Source: Bugula neritina
Lineage: Eukaryota > Bryozoa > Gymnolaemata > Cheilostomatida > Bugulidae
Assembly: GCA_964035545.1 (NCBI GenBank)
Contig: OZ037773.1
Location: 8,954,751-9,018,750, forward strand
DNA: 64,000 nt
Direction: 5' to 3'
How positions within the stretch are numbered: position 1 is the first letter of the stretch; the number at the start of each line of letters is the position of its first letter. The notes below the pieces were generated by a model that was not told the DNA's origin, did no database searches, and was given only the letters and a program-made list of their open reading frames with translations. Made by a program: the position numbers and the translations under genes. This document shows, piece after piece, positions 22,775 through 41,316 of the stretch.

Positions 22775-25700
22775 TCTATATATACAGTCTATATATGCAA
22801 TATATGTGACCTCCCACCACAAAACAGGGAACGTTGGTCAGTCTTTCAAAATTGAGTTATTAGTATAGAGTTAAAGAGCAGATCTTTGCAATCATTTTGC
22901 AATTTATTTGAAGTCTCTAGTGCAAATAGAACTCGAGATATTGATATTCAAAAGCCTTGGCGTTTTTAAAACAATCAATTTACGTTTTTGAGAAATTCGC
23001 TTTTAAAGTAAGGAGGTCTGGAATAATTTATGGTTTATTTGTTTACATTTGTCAAGCCTTAGCAACGGGCCTTTTTATTCTAGCAAACTGGACAAATTTG
23101 GTATCAAAACATTTGTTTAAGTATGGGCTTTCAGCTCAACCAGTTTTTACGTTTCCTAAACAAAAAATTAGGTCAAAGATGGCCGCCAAACTTGTTGTAA
23201 CTTTATTTTCCCGAATAGCTATTAAATTGTTATAACAGTTAAAAAATTTTGCTACTTTCAGCACATATAAGGACCTTTAAGCACTTTTTTGCACCGACAT
23301 TCATTTGAACCAACTATGCTAACTCGGTATCGTATGAAACAAAATGGCAGCCATTTCCTGTTTTACGTTTGCTATTTCCCTCATTATTAATATCTCATGT
23401 AACATGTCCAACTGTAGCTATTGAGCCATGCCATTCAACAGTATTAATTGTTTCATGCGTAAAAACCATATGAGAGAATCATTCAACTATTATGATATTA
23501 CACAAAATTTATTCAGTCATACAGTTACAATGTAGAGTGATCAAAAGTTACACATAAGGAATCAGTTGAGATATTGAGTATCCATACAAGAAAATAAGGT
23601 ATAAGTTATTTTTAATCTTCAAATCAATTATTATAAACAGATAAAAGTGTAGAAATTCAGCATAAATTAATTCATATAGCAGAAAGACTGCTTAGGTGGC
23701 TCGTATGGTCTCTGAATCTATGTCCTTGTTCTTCATAGCGTGAGTTTACAGAGTATAAGCACATAACCAAGAGCTTAATTGCTGCTACAAACGATATTCC
23801 AGTAGTCAAAGTTAATAGATGCTGCTACTATAAATCTACCCTGTTCATCTATAGCCACTTAGACCTGCAATTATAATATTAAACTTATTTTTAGATTATA
23901 AAAGAGAACAATAGTGCATTAGAAATTAAATCTGGCTATAAAATGTAATTGTTTTAACACCATTTAACTACTATATTACAGCAGCTAACAATTATTGAGC
24001 AATTTCTTAACATTTAAGTTTATAGCGAGTTTGAAGGCACATTTGCAAACTAGTTATTTATAAAACTTTTGAGCATAATGAAATACTAGACACCTTTTTT
24101 CGAGTAAAGTTAGCAGAAGCTATCAGCTTGCAAGCGGTAGCTCTCCAAATGCAGGGAGTCCGGATCACAAGTGTAAGAATGATAGGTTATATGCAGCATG
24201 CTTTTGAGCTGTATAGGCGACATACCAAACAGCACCTCATCGACAAGTTCCATCATGTTGCCTTCACATCTTCACTTTCCTAAAATGAAAATAATGTTAT
24301 ATTCCTGAATAATAATCATGATGTAGTTAGTAATAATAATATTTTCTTTTCTTATTGCCATCAAAAATTAAGTCCTTTGAATATTTAGCATGTTTGAATC
24401 TGCAGTACTAAAGCAATGAGCTTGTATTTGAAAAATAAAACAACTAACTAATCAATATACTATTTAACATTCAATTCAAAGTGAGTAGACAGAGCTAGCC
24501 AAGTAGCAACAAAACCTACTAAATATAGCTACTGCAAAACCAATTTAAATTCAATTATTTACTTAAATATAAATAAATATACTAAATAAATCAGCATAAG
24601 TAGTTGTAGTACTCCAATTCTATTTTGAAACTGGAAAGTCTTGCATGATAAAAGTGATGTATTCTAATAGTCAAGTTAATGATAATAATAATATAATATT
24701 CAATAAGATTATCACAAGAACTAACTGAAAGAATTACTAATAGTATTAGTGTAATACTGAACCCTATTTAATAGTATTATCAATGTGAGTATGAGCATTT
24801 GATTTTGAATAAAAATAAAACACTCAATACTAAAAATTTCAAGTTAAAAATATCATCTTTTTAGCATCAGCTGTTAAAAATGAAAGTCAAGAAAGCATTT
24901 GACCTACATACTCATAGGCTAGAGTAAATCACTAAATCAAAATGAAAATGTAATACTATTATTATTTATTAATACAAATAACATAATAAGTATATAACTC
25001 GGATTGATTATGATATTTTAATCATGATTATTAATATTATTATTAAATTCAACAACTACAACATTAGAAGTAGAAGTATAACTTTAACTATAAGTATTAG
25101 CATAAGTTAATAACTACTAGTAAATTATATAATTATTTAGTAGCGTAAATGAGCTATTTTCAGTATAATTACCTGCTTTGTAGTGATTTAATCATAAAGT
25201 CCAAAGATAAAGATCAATATTAAACTACAGCTAAGGAAATTAGTTGCGTTAAAAGCTAACTTAATCTTTGCAGCCAGCGCCAAAAATAGCTAATACTAAA
25301 CTTAGTTTCAGAAGTAGGCTTCCTATCATGCGAGGAGAATGCAAGAGCTACCTTTATTAAACAAAGAATTATTTGTAGGATTCCGCGCTATGAAATGTTT
25401 TAATTTCATTTTCGTAATAGTAATGATAACTCCGAGTCAACTTGACTACGATCCGCCATTTTGAAGAAATATTTAATGCATAGTTACCAACTTTAGAGTT
25501 GATTTTGAGGTTGAAGGAATTAGCAAATGCTTGCGAAAGTATGATATTTGAAATCCTTGAATTTTTCTGTATAAGAAAAGTTTAAAATTTGAAAACTGGC
25601 AAAAAATTTCAATTTTTGGTTTTTCAAAATTTAACCTTCATTTACTACACTTCATGAATGCCGCCAAGTTCCCGGTTTTGTCGTGATGGGTCACATATAT

Positions 25701-28700
25701 ACAGTCTAAATACAGTCTGTATACAGTCTATATACAGTCTAAATACAGTCGATATACAATATACATATATTATTTATCGTTATATGGTATAGACAGCAAC
25801 AATAAGAACTATAAAAATATTTCAACTCATAAAAGCACTGAAACACATGAGATTTAATGTGAAGAAATAGAGAGAGAGAAAGCAGCAGACACAATGATGT
25901 AGAAGACTATATAAAGAGAGCACCTGTTGATATGCTGAGTGTACATGTCACCAGTGAAGTACTTGACAAGTGGCAGCGTGTGGCTGAGACACTGGAGGGC
26001 AGAGTTCATATAGCAGGTGTTTCCCATGTTGTAGAGCCCAGTGAGACCTGCAGGGTACATTATACTGTATCCTATTATACTATACTACATCAATATTACT
26101 GTATACTATACTATATAGACGTTACTGTATTGTACTGTATACTATACTATATAGACGTTACTGTATTGTACTGTATACTATGTACTATATGGATGTTACT
26201 GTATTGTACTGTATACTATACTACACTATACAGTATATTAAATAGAGGCTATACCTTCCACTGTGTTGCCATACTCTGGTGACAGGTTGGCCAGTCTCCT
26301 CTTATCTATGGTTGGTGTCTGGATTATTGACTGCTGACGACTCATAGCGGGTGGTTTGTTGGACCTGGGAATGAGATAATCGAATCAAACAGTCAGAAGA
26401 TAACATTGCCTCACATTGACACTACATATAACCTCTCATAAAATCAGGGGTTTAGCTGGGGCAGAACAAGGTGTTCGTAGAACAAGGTGTTTGTGGGGCA
26501 AGATTTTGGTGGTGCGGGGTGTTAGTGAAAACCCGACAACTGCTTTAGTAAAACAGGGCTGGGCTAAGCTGGAATTGTACCCAAAATACCGAGTTTATAA
26601 ATTGACAGAATCAATGGAGACTTTCTCCATAATATAGAAACATATTAAAAAGTTTCTGTAGAGGTTGAGAAACTATAATAAGCAGAATCTTCTGTTACTT
26701 CATACCGACACACAGACAGACAGACACACAGACAGACATGCACAGACACACAGACAGACAGACAGACAAACCGGCCAGCGAGCACCTGCACTCACCTGTC
26801 CAGTGTGACTGGTGCAGGTTGACTCTCGGCTACATCGTCGTCCAGCTGCGACAGGTTGGGAATTGAGCTTGATCTCTTCATCCTAGCCTTGGCCTCTCTG
26901 TTGGAGGATATCTGTCCGTCTGCGCCAAACGTCGTCTCATCCGACTTCAGACGCGTCGTTGAGCGCATGGCTTGAGGAGAACCTGGTAATTCAGAGTAGC
27001 ATGACTTGAGGAGAACCTGGTAATTCAGAGACTTGACTGTACTGTACTGACTTGACAAAATCTCTCAGCTGTAATTATAGTCAGTCTATAGTCACTCCCC
27101 AAATGGAATGTCAACTGGATGAGTAGCGTTAAGTTTAGACACAGAACACAATCAGCAGAGCTATTCAGCAGACGACAGGTAGGAGGAACATGGCGGCTGG
27201 ACAGGCTGGACAGTCATGATCTTCACATGTCGACACTAAACTGATTCTAATCTCAGATAAGATTACGAAATCATAGCAAAACCAATTTATATGCAGAACA
27301 AACACTTGGAGAACATTACCTGGAGCTCGGACAGCGGGTTTAGCGGCAGCAGCTGCCGGAGCCGGTTTCTGAGGCACTGGCTGTGGTTTGGGTGGTGTTG
27401 ATGAAGTGACTCCCGTGGCGTGATTGATATAGTAGATGGCCCCTTGCTCATTCAACTTCCTCTGCCAGCCTGACAGAGCAACCGGTAACTCACTTTATTG
27501 CATCATTTCAAACTCGTATTATATTTGTGATATACTCTATACTATATTATATATTATATCTATGATATTATATATACTATATTCTATATTATATCCGTGA
27601 TATAAACTGGGTTATCTGGCATGCAAGACACAAAGGTAGAACTATAACTAACTAACTAGCACCAGTGTATATACAGCTGAGATAAATATATCAGTGTACC
27701 TGGTGGTAACTCGTTGGTAGACACATTTTTTGCTATTTCTGCCGATTTTCTTCGTGCTTCCTGCTGTTTCAACACAGCTTTTGCTTCAATTTGGCGCTTT
27801 TCTTCTGCTTGTTTCCTCTGTTCAGCTTCCAATCGTTGTTTCTCTACTTCTGCAGCTAAGCTCTGTTCTTTCGCTAGCCTTGCTTTTTCTGCAGCTAACC
27901 TCTGTTCTTCTGCTAGCCTTGCTTTTTCTGCAGCTAACCTCTGTTCTTCTGCTAGCCTTGCTTTTTCTGCCGCTAAACTCTGTTCTTCTGCTAGCCTCGC
28001 TTTTTCTGCAGCCACCCTCTGTTCTTCTGCGAGCCTCACTTTCTCGTCCTCCTGTTGCTGCCTCAACTTAGCCCTTTCTGCCTCTCTCTTAGCCTGCTCC
28101 TGTCTAATCTGTCTGTTTTGCTCTCCGATGAGACGAGATTGCTCTTCTGTCCCGAGTTTTGACTCCAGATTTCCTCTACCGACCGATACTTTCTGTGGAT
28201 CACTATTAGACTTGGGGTCTCCAATTTCTAACTCCGCCAGTCTTCTCTCCCAGTCTTCGAGGTTTGGCTTCAGGTTTCTATTAATCTGAATAAATTCAAC
28301 AACACCATGACTGAATCACAGGCTATGAGAAGATACAAGTAACCAATGAGAAGTACCTTTACATTCAAACAGGAAATTGATTAATGGGATGCAGTGGTAA
28401 CTAAATAAAACTCTAGATATGAGGGAAAACTCGCCAGCAATGCTCTTTTCAAACTGAACCAGTAATACTTTTACTGAAGAGATATAAAGTTATGGTACAA
28501 GGAATTAGCTACGCTAACTTCATACTACAAGGAGAAAGTAATTCATTCCAAACACACCTCTGGTTTGTCGGTGACCTCGTGCTGCTCTTGAACTTCCTTG
28601 GCAGCAGCAATCTTCTGCTGCTGGGCCGCTATTTCCTGTTCCAGAAGCTTCTTCTGCCTCATCAGCTCGGCAAGAGCTTGGGACTCCGACTGCTTCAACT

Positions 28701-31700
28701 TCGTCAGGTCAGCAATCTGAGCTCTGTCATCATTCAGCTGTTTGATCCTACAGACCGACAGCATAGCCCTTAGTAACAGAGCCCTTAGTAACAGAGCCCT
28801 TAGTAACAGAGCCCTTAGTAACAGAGCCCTTAGTAACAGAGCCCTTAGTAACAGAGCCCTTAGTAACAGAGCCCTTAGTAACAGAGTCCTTAGTAACAGA
28901 GCCCTTAGTAACAGAGTCCTTAGTAACAGAGTCCTAAGTAACAGAGTCCTAAGTAACAGAGCCCTTAGTAACAGAGTCCTTAGTAACAGAACCCTAAGTA
29001 ACAGAGTCCTTAGTAACAGAGTCCTTAGTAACAGAGTCCTTAGTAACAGAGTCCTTAGTAACAGAGTCCTTAATAACAGAGCCATATATTGATCAATCAT
29101 TGACCAGTAGAAAAGAGTATATAACTATTGTACAAGTGAACTGTTCAGTCATTCGTTAGCGAGTAACTGCACAAATTAAGGTGTGACCGGGTTGCAGCAT
29201 TAAAGGTGAGTATTAATGGCTTCACCGCCTAACTATGAGTAATCTGATAGTCTAGTGGTGCAGTTATAAGCAGTGCAGGTATTCAAGATGTAGGTAGAAA
29301 AGGCGCAGGTAGAAAAAGACTCAGGTAGAAAAAGACTCACCTGTCACCCGCCTCCACTATCATTCTCCTATTCTGCTCCTTCAACTTAGTATACAGTTCT
29401 TCTTCAGTTCTCTTGTCAGATTCACTCAAACCACCTGCATTGACCTGTCAACACATGAGTGACATACAAGTTGAGACACATTAAAATAGCTGCAGCAACA
29501 CACTTATATGACACTGTGACAAGTGACAACTGACACGGTAATCAAATCACCTGCAACAACCTGCATAAACTTGCCTCACATGAGAAATAAATACATTAGT
29601 GACAAAAACCACACATGACATTTGTGACCTATTATTAATATCTAAATAGTTTCTATCAATTCAAAACAATTCTCACGGCTAAAGCACTTGTACCAAGAAC
29701 ATGTGGTACTTGCAGCACCCTTTAACAGATAATGTAATCAGATTAGTGACAAGATGCCTAGTAACAATAAAACTCATGTTCCATAAGAAAACCTGCTGAT
29801 CATGACCAACATCTAAACAATAAAATTACCTGCTGCACAGGTGGCTGTGACCCGGCTGAGGGTTTAAGATTTCTGTTTACTGAAGGTATAGCAGAGTTGA
29901 TAGATGGAACAACTTCGTTACTAACTGCTGCCTTCACACCGGGGATAGAGGAAGGAGTTGTCACACTTGCTGGTGGTACACCTGCGGGTAGTGTGGGGCT
30001 GCTGGTCAAAGCTGGGGTGTGTGAGGAGACGCCCCCTCCACTGGAAGAGGGCTGACCTAGGCTATTCTGTGATTCAGAGTTGGTGCCACCGGGAAATCCG
30101 ACTCCGTTTGTCAGATCAGACATTGAGCTACCTGCAGCAGACGTTGCTGTAGCTGCAGCAGACGAGGCAGTCTGTCTCTGGCTATTAGGTTTGTTGGATC
30201 TATCTACAGAAGGAAACCTGTTAGGTGGGTGTGTCACTGATTCACCTTGACCTCCGGGAGAAGGGGGCGGGTCCACTTTGTCAAAGTCAAGGTCATAGCT
30301 GATGGAACTGACTGCATACAAGAAAACACATCCTGAATAAGTAATTAGAAAGAGTGCCATGAAATAGCGAATTAACATGGTAAAACTGATGAAATGTTGT
30401 AACGCGACGCAACACAGGATGAGACTGATAAACTAAAGCGACTCACCATCTGGTATATCTATGACAGACTTGGGTAGACTGACGTCTCGCACTGATGGGT
30501 TGGTACTGAACATGGGGTAGAACTTCACCCAATCCTTGTAACCTCCATCTAAAATCTGTGGTTCACATGCTAAACTGATCTAAAAATAGATGATGATAGC
30601 GTACACACACATCTTACTTGTAATATAACTAGTACTACAGCAATGTGACCAAATTGATAAACATGTAGACAGCAACATAGACAAACACTGGCAGCACAGT
30701 GAGACGAAGGCAGCAGATGTGTTTCAGTTAAGATAGACATTGATGAGTTCTCAAGTGAGGAGTTGGTGATGTCAGAGGAGAAATCCACAGAAATGTGGCA
30801 TAGAGGTCATAACTCCAAGAAACTCAAGTTTCATACTAACACTGCATTATTATACTCAAACTGAAAGTAGTGTAGATGAGTAGAAGCAATGGAAGCAATG
30901 CAAGAATCACTTTACGCCAAAATAAGTTTCTAATGAGCCTATTTATTCCATTTTTGCTGGTATCGTTAATTTTTAGTCATACAGAATTACTGTACACGCA
31001 TAGTTTAAGTAGGTGCAACATTCCAGTGCTACACAAACAGAACCACACTTGGTGGGAGACGGAAGTAGGATTAGTGTTATGAAAGGACAGGACTAGGTTA
31101 CCATGGTTACCTGCTGGTCGTATTTATAGAGCACATCTTTGAGGACACAGAGAGGGTGAGAAGGAGTGAGTTCAGAATATTTAGACTCCCAGTCTAAGAG
31201 GACAATACTCTTGTAGTTAGCCCTAGCGTCAAACAGCGACTGGTTGCGGGTGCTCAGTTTACCCCTCAACTTACTCGCCAATATCCTACAAGATAACACC
31301 AGGACTATTCAGCAAACTAACAGAGCAAATCAACTATAACCTGCAAACTATTTCCAGTTCAAATGAGCAAACAAAAGATTACAAGAAAAGTAAACAATAT
31401 TCTCACAGCTATTCCATTTATACCATTCAACCTAAAAGTGCCTCAAATACTTTACAGCTAACGCCTATAGGAAACAGAGGTCTTGAACAAGTTTATGCAG
31501 AATGGAATTCAACCTTGACCTAAAGTTGACCTTGCAGACATGTTAGTTTCAGCAGACCTACCCGGGTATTATGTGATCTGCGGAGATATGCAGAACGTCC
31601 ACTGAGTCGAGTCTGATGTGTGAGTCATCGTAACGATTAGTCGGCTGGATATCTATCAGTAGGATTTGCCCTCCCCCAACCGTCTCTATACTGTTATATA

Positions 31701-33572
31701 ACTCAACAGGAGTGAGAGAAGGGGAGATAACTTCATCACCTGACACAGAAACATTGAGTAGCATAATGACATCACATGATTGCAAGGACATTAAATGTTT
31801 CTAGATTTGACAAACTAGGAAAATGCATTCAGAAGGCGAACTGAAAAGGCAAAGAATGACGGACTGCTGAAACCATGCATCAGAATTGTCTTCTCTCTTT
31901 TGTCAGTAAAACTTAACATGTCTACCAGTCAAAATCAATTCGATTACTTAAAATAGCTAAGAGTATAATTATTATTTATCTATGTGAATATTATTTCTAT
32001 GTTTAATGCGTATATTACTTTTACTATAAAAAAGACATCCAACACTGCAAAGAGCTAAATATAGAAAATCAAATACATAAGTTAATGGAATGTCACCTAG
32101 GCTCACCAAGTATTTGCTGCATTAGAAATAGTACACAGTACACACTACAGAGATAGTAGTATTAGAAATAGTACACAGTACACACTACAGAGATAGTAGT
32201 ATTAGAAATAGTACACACTACACACTACAGAGATAGTAGTATTAGAAATAGTACACACTACACACTACAGATATAGTAGTATTAGAAATAGTACACACTA
32301 CACACTACAGAGATAGTAGTATTAGAAATAGTACACACTACACACATAGTAGTATTAGAAATAGTACACACTACACACTACAGAGATAGTAGTATTAGAA
32401 ATAGTACACACTACACACTACAGAGATAGTAGTATTAGAAATAGTACACACTACACACTACAGAGATAGTAGTATTAGAAATAACTAGTCACAGGAAGTT
32501 ACATGTTTAGGGCATGCCAAGTTAAAAACTAAGATACCATTTATAGTTTCGCTAGTAGAATCTGTAGTGTCAACTGTTGACTTGGACTCGGGGGTGGGGT
32601 TGACCCCCGTCTCATCGGAGGAAGTATTGTTCTGACGAGTAGCCATCTTGGCTGCCACACTCTCAGCCTGCTTCTCCTCGTACCTGCAGAGTAATCAGTA
32701 GTCTACAGGAATCTCACACCACCATCATAAACCGTGCAAGTATAACTCTCAGTTATTCAAATAATCACACAAATAGAACTTCTCATTCACTTTTTAAAGC
32801 GTTTAGTTTCCTGGTAATAACAATTCAGTTTCTTTAGAGTTGTTCAAACTGTAGAGTCACTACTGAATGACCACACACAACTAGTCTAGCCTAGATACCA
32901 TAGAACCACCACTACCAGGTCACACAATCAGCAGAATCTCACCTGTGTTTCAGAGAGTCCGACAGTTTCTCAGCGTGTGTCAAGGCATTTGGCCAGGAGG
33001 CAAACATGGAGTTGTAGTAGGCTTTGTCTTTCTTGTAGGCCAGTGAGCCTTTAACCACTAGCAAAACATAACAACTTGTCTTAGTCAACGGGTACAAGAA
33101 GGAGATTAAATGTGACAACTGAGTTTTCTTAATTTGATGAGGTTTAAAGGCCAGGCCCAGTATATATTCCCTATCACAAAACTCTTGCAAACAATTTACC
33201 TGTATATAGGTTCAGGTACTTCATGAAGTTGAGGTAAGCTTTTTCTTCATCTCTTAACTCCAGGGATTTCTCAGCTTGCTTGTAGACTTGACTGCCAATT
33301 CGAGCCAGCCTATCGACATAGAAATGTAAACACATCTAGTAAACACAACTAGTTAACAGTTAGCACAACTAGTAAACACATTCACCAGATGATAATCTTG
33401 GAATTCCAGCAACATTGCACTGTATGCCAGACAATTATATAATAAATTGTTTGCCTCTAAAATCTACTCACATCTCAGGCTTTGATTTCAGAATATTAGG
33501 CGGTAGTTCTGCCTTCTTATTGAGCTGTTCCAAGGTGATGGCAAGGTAGAGCTTCCCCGCCACTGATGGCAT
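19915..33572 (-). CDS. USP8-like ubiquitin carboxyl-terminal hydrolase
   Basis: Exons from 5': 33472-33572, 33200-33309, 32943-33057, 32538-32683, 31562-31739, 31111-31285, 30447-30555, 29830-30311, 29341-29444, 28558-28747, 27700-28285, 27320-27469, 26796-26982, 26255-26364, 25924-26047, 22401-22506, 21951-22181, 21412-21656, 20851-20965, 20535-20565, 20292-20383, 19915-19968. All phases agree, giving 1246 codons. Domains: USP8 dimerisation/MIT-like helices ~1-115; rhodanese-like ~160-311 with LLDW where a catalytic Cys would be, so inactive as in USP8; Ser/Pro-rich linker ~312-470; coiled coil ~475-760; WW-like module ~763-797; candidate 14-3-3 motif RSSSIP ~852; USP catalytic domain from ~915 with Cys926 (GNTCYMNS), His1198 (SGHYTSF), zinc-binding CTNC/CEKC pairs, and the C-terminal block SSAAYILFY. 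In animals USP8 deubiquitinates receptors and ESCRT-0 proteins on endosomes. The assignment rests on this domain order. Confidence 0.92.
20178..20290 (+). repeat. 28-bp minisatellite in the last USP8-like intron
   Basis: Four copies of TGATTGGTCAAAGCAGAGCA-type units lie just past the donor of the exon ending at 20292 (minus strand). Confidence 0.8.
21046..21114 (+). repeat. (TGAG)n microsatellite
   Basis: Imperfect TGAG repeat in the intron between the exons at 20965 and 21412. Confidence 0.85.
22560..22800 (+). repeat. ACAGTCTATAT/(AT)n minisatellite, interrupted by a transposon-like insert
   Basis: Units of ACAGTCTATAT mixed with long (AT)n runs. The same ACAGTCTA units resume at 25700-25760 on the far side of the 22805-25695 element, so the element split one array. 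Confidence 0.85.
22805..25695. mobile_element. 2.9-kb non-coding element with ~28-bp terminal inverted repeats
   Basis: The left end starts TGTGACC and the right end finishes GGTCACA. Over about 28 bp the ends are imperfect inverted repeats that share ACAAAAC and GGGAAC blocks. TATA flanks both sides (22801-22804, 25696-25699), a possible target duplication, though in AT-rich DNA this is weak. The insert lies in the USP8-like intron 22507-25923. It has no long open frame; a 92-codon frame at 22957-23235 resembles nothing I recognise. Probably a non-autonomous DNA transposon, superfamily not determined. Confidence 0.65.
26083..26240 (+). repeat. ~40-bp AT-rich minisatellite in USP8-like intron
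   Basis: About four copies of TACTGTATTGTACTGTATAC with a GACGT spacer fill the short intron 26048-26254. Confidence 0.8.
26701..26768 (+). repeat. (ACAG)n microsatellite
   Basis: ACAGACAGAC tract in the intron downstream (minus strand) of the exon ending at 26796. Confidence 0.85.
27840..28035 (-). repeat. 39-bp coding repeat in the USP8-like coiled coil
   Basis: Five in-frame copies encode a 13-residue unit of the form KARLAEEQ(R/S)LAAE inside exon 27700-28285. The units are nearly identical at DNA level, so the expansion is recent. The length of 13 is not a heptad multiple, so the coiled coil must shift register between units. Confidence 0.9.
28762..29085 (-). repeat. 15-bp minisatellite abutting a USP8-like acceptor
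   Basis: About 21 copies of a 15-bp unit lie upstream (minus strand) of the acceptor for exon 28558-28747. On the coding strand each unit contains TTACTAAG, one base off the TACTAAC branch-point consensus. Confidence 0.9.
32121..32482 (+). repeat. 37-bp minisatellite in USP8-like intron
   Basis: About nine copies of a unit built from TAGTATTAGAAATAGTACAC and CACTACAGAGA lie in the intron 31740-32537, ending about 55 bp from the exon edge. Confidence 0.9.
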
Positions 33573-35872
33573 GGTCACACAATGTGTCTTACTAATCCTT
33601 AAATTGACTCCATTTAACTATACCATCTGAGAGAAAATACAAAAACTAGTAATAGTTAAAACATATCTACACTTCTGTGCGACTGAGAGGGAGAGTACAA
33701 CTGTTCACTACAACTAGTACTACAAGACTAAGTCAAAGTGTAACATGATGATGAAAGTACTAAAACTAAAAGTAGAAGGTTCAAACTAACTTAAACGAGT
33801 TTTCTACTTTAAGCTTTGTTACTTCAACTTCTACTTCAAGTTCAAGTTTTACAAAATTTTCATTTTGTTAAGCTGAAAGTCAAAGTAAATTGAAAATTCA
33901 CTTTCACAGTTTCACTTTGACTTTAAAGATTCAAATTTCAATTTCACTTTCAAAATTATGGTTATGGCACTAATATCGATGGTAATACTCATATTTATAT
34001 TATAGTTATAGTAAGGTTTATAAATGATTATGATAGAAGTTAATGATCAGATCAAATATCATTACGAGTCAATGATCAATCTAATTATCACAATGATTAT
34101 CATTATGATAGTCGCTGTTATACATGTATATGACATTAAATACTACTCAACTAGGACTAAAAACGGAAACAAAATTACGTAGTAGTGTCACATGACAGTA
34201 TTTTATCAGTCTACTGCCTTACATACTTCGTGTATAATCCGGTAATTTCAAGGATGCAATGTAGTCTAATAAAATCAACATTTGTAGTCAAGATTCATCA
34301 GGAAATATTAGAAGGGTGTTGCTTATAAGTTATTGCCAAGTTAACCCGACGCTACCGGTTACTATTTTCCGGAATTGCTAAAAATTCCACATTTCCAATT
34401 AAAATTGTTATAATATTAATATCCGTGCATGTTCTGCAAAAAAACTTGCGATGAATGTGATGAATTAAAACTTTGAATATCAAATGAAATTTATTACAGT
34501 TATCATTATCATTATGATCATCATTATTACTTAGTATTATGATTATATTAATAAATATAACATCATTGTATGTATTTTAATATTTATATTGTATTGCTGT
34601 TGTGCTAATTTTAGTTTTATTTTCACTGATACTGATAGTCATACTCATAGTGATTTAGGTTTTCTAACAATAGTTTAAATTAATAATAATAATTATTGTA
34701 AATTATTAAGTTTAATACTAATAGTAATAGTATAAATATAATAATTATTATAATTTCACTTTGAATTGTTGATGCAAACTTAAAGTTAAAGGCAGAAGCA
34801 TCGTCTTCACTATGAGTATTGAGTAGGAATAATATCAACATACTTCGTGAAAATTAGAACACTCTGGTAAAACTAAAAGATCAGATCGGCCCGGGTTGTT
34901 TTTTCACCGATTTGAATATAATAACAGTAATTCTAATAGTTTGACATAGGCAGATGAAAGCGTTTCATAGCTCTCTTCATTCCGGGTGTATTCTCATTAA
35001 CAAAGTTAATCTGTAGTCTCTTCGCTGGCTTGCAAGAGTTTTAAGCTGTAATTTGCTGATGCTATATTTTCTTTTGAGGTTATAAATAAACCTAAAGCTT
35101 GATTTTAAATCCTACAGCTACAGTCTGTCTGCATATTCAAGGGTAGGTCTATACTTGGGTTTACAATTAAATTTACCTCTGTGGGTGCATTGTTTGATAC
35201 AGTCAAGTACTTTGCTGGCATTGTTGACTTGTATTATAATCTTAAACTACATCAATATCCAATCTATAAGGTTCATTGGTTGGCTATTAGTATTGCCTTG
35301 ACTCTATTAGTATTACATTTTGATGTATTGTAAGTTATGAGGTTTAGTATAAATATAAGTTTATAGCTATTACAATTAGTATTAGTAAACAAGAGGTGCA
35401 TGATCATGATCAAATAGCAATACTAATACTAATAGTAATAGTCTAACTAAGTAGTACTCATACTGAGTAGTAATACTAATACTAATAGTAATAGTCTAAC
35501 TAAGTAGTACTCATACTGAGTAGTAATACTAATACTAATAGTAGTAATAATATTTAATTTCATAAAATTCAATAATAATCGATCACTTCTTGAAAATTAG
35601 GACACTCTGGTAAAGTGGCAAAATCTATTCCTAATCGCTTTAGCTTAATAATAATACTAACACATAGTTATAGTAATGCTTTTATGTCAGTATATTTTTA
35701 CAGTAGCCTACTAAAGTTATGTTGCTTAAGTTATCAATTAAGCTTTTAAATGGCTTACCATATGTATCTTTGAAATTAGATTTCTAGCTAGTTCACTTTA
35801 TGTAACTAGATTCAGTTTCGTTTTGTATTACCGGTTCTTTAACTTTAACTTGAATTTCTACTAAACTTTGCA
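33573..35872. promoter_or_regulatory. Divergent intergenic region between USP8-like and LAP genes
   Basis: About 2.3 kb separates the two start codons, so it must hold both promoters and 5' UTRs. It is very AT-rich, with runs of AATAAT/ATTATT-like triplets around 34500-34760. A 44-bp unit is duplicated at about 35412-35525. A short block resembling GAAAATTAGAACACTCTGGT occurs at about 34850 and again at 35593. No TATA box or initiator could be assigned. Confidence 0.45.
35412..35545 (+). repeat. Tandem ~60-bp duplication
   Basis: The block TACTAATACTAATAGTAATA through CTCATACTGAGTAGTA is present twice in tandem, with a partial third copy. Confidence 0.75.

Positions 35873-41316
<5,444 letters not shown>

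Noticed and set aside
22957-23235. 92-codon frame inside the TIR element
   Set aside because: No transposase motif, no similarity that I recognise, no splice context; kept only as a note.
28543-29100. 185-codon minus-strand frame with LLLRTL repeats
   Set aside because: The true exon starts at 28747; the rest is the intronic 15-bp array read through.
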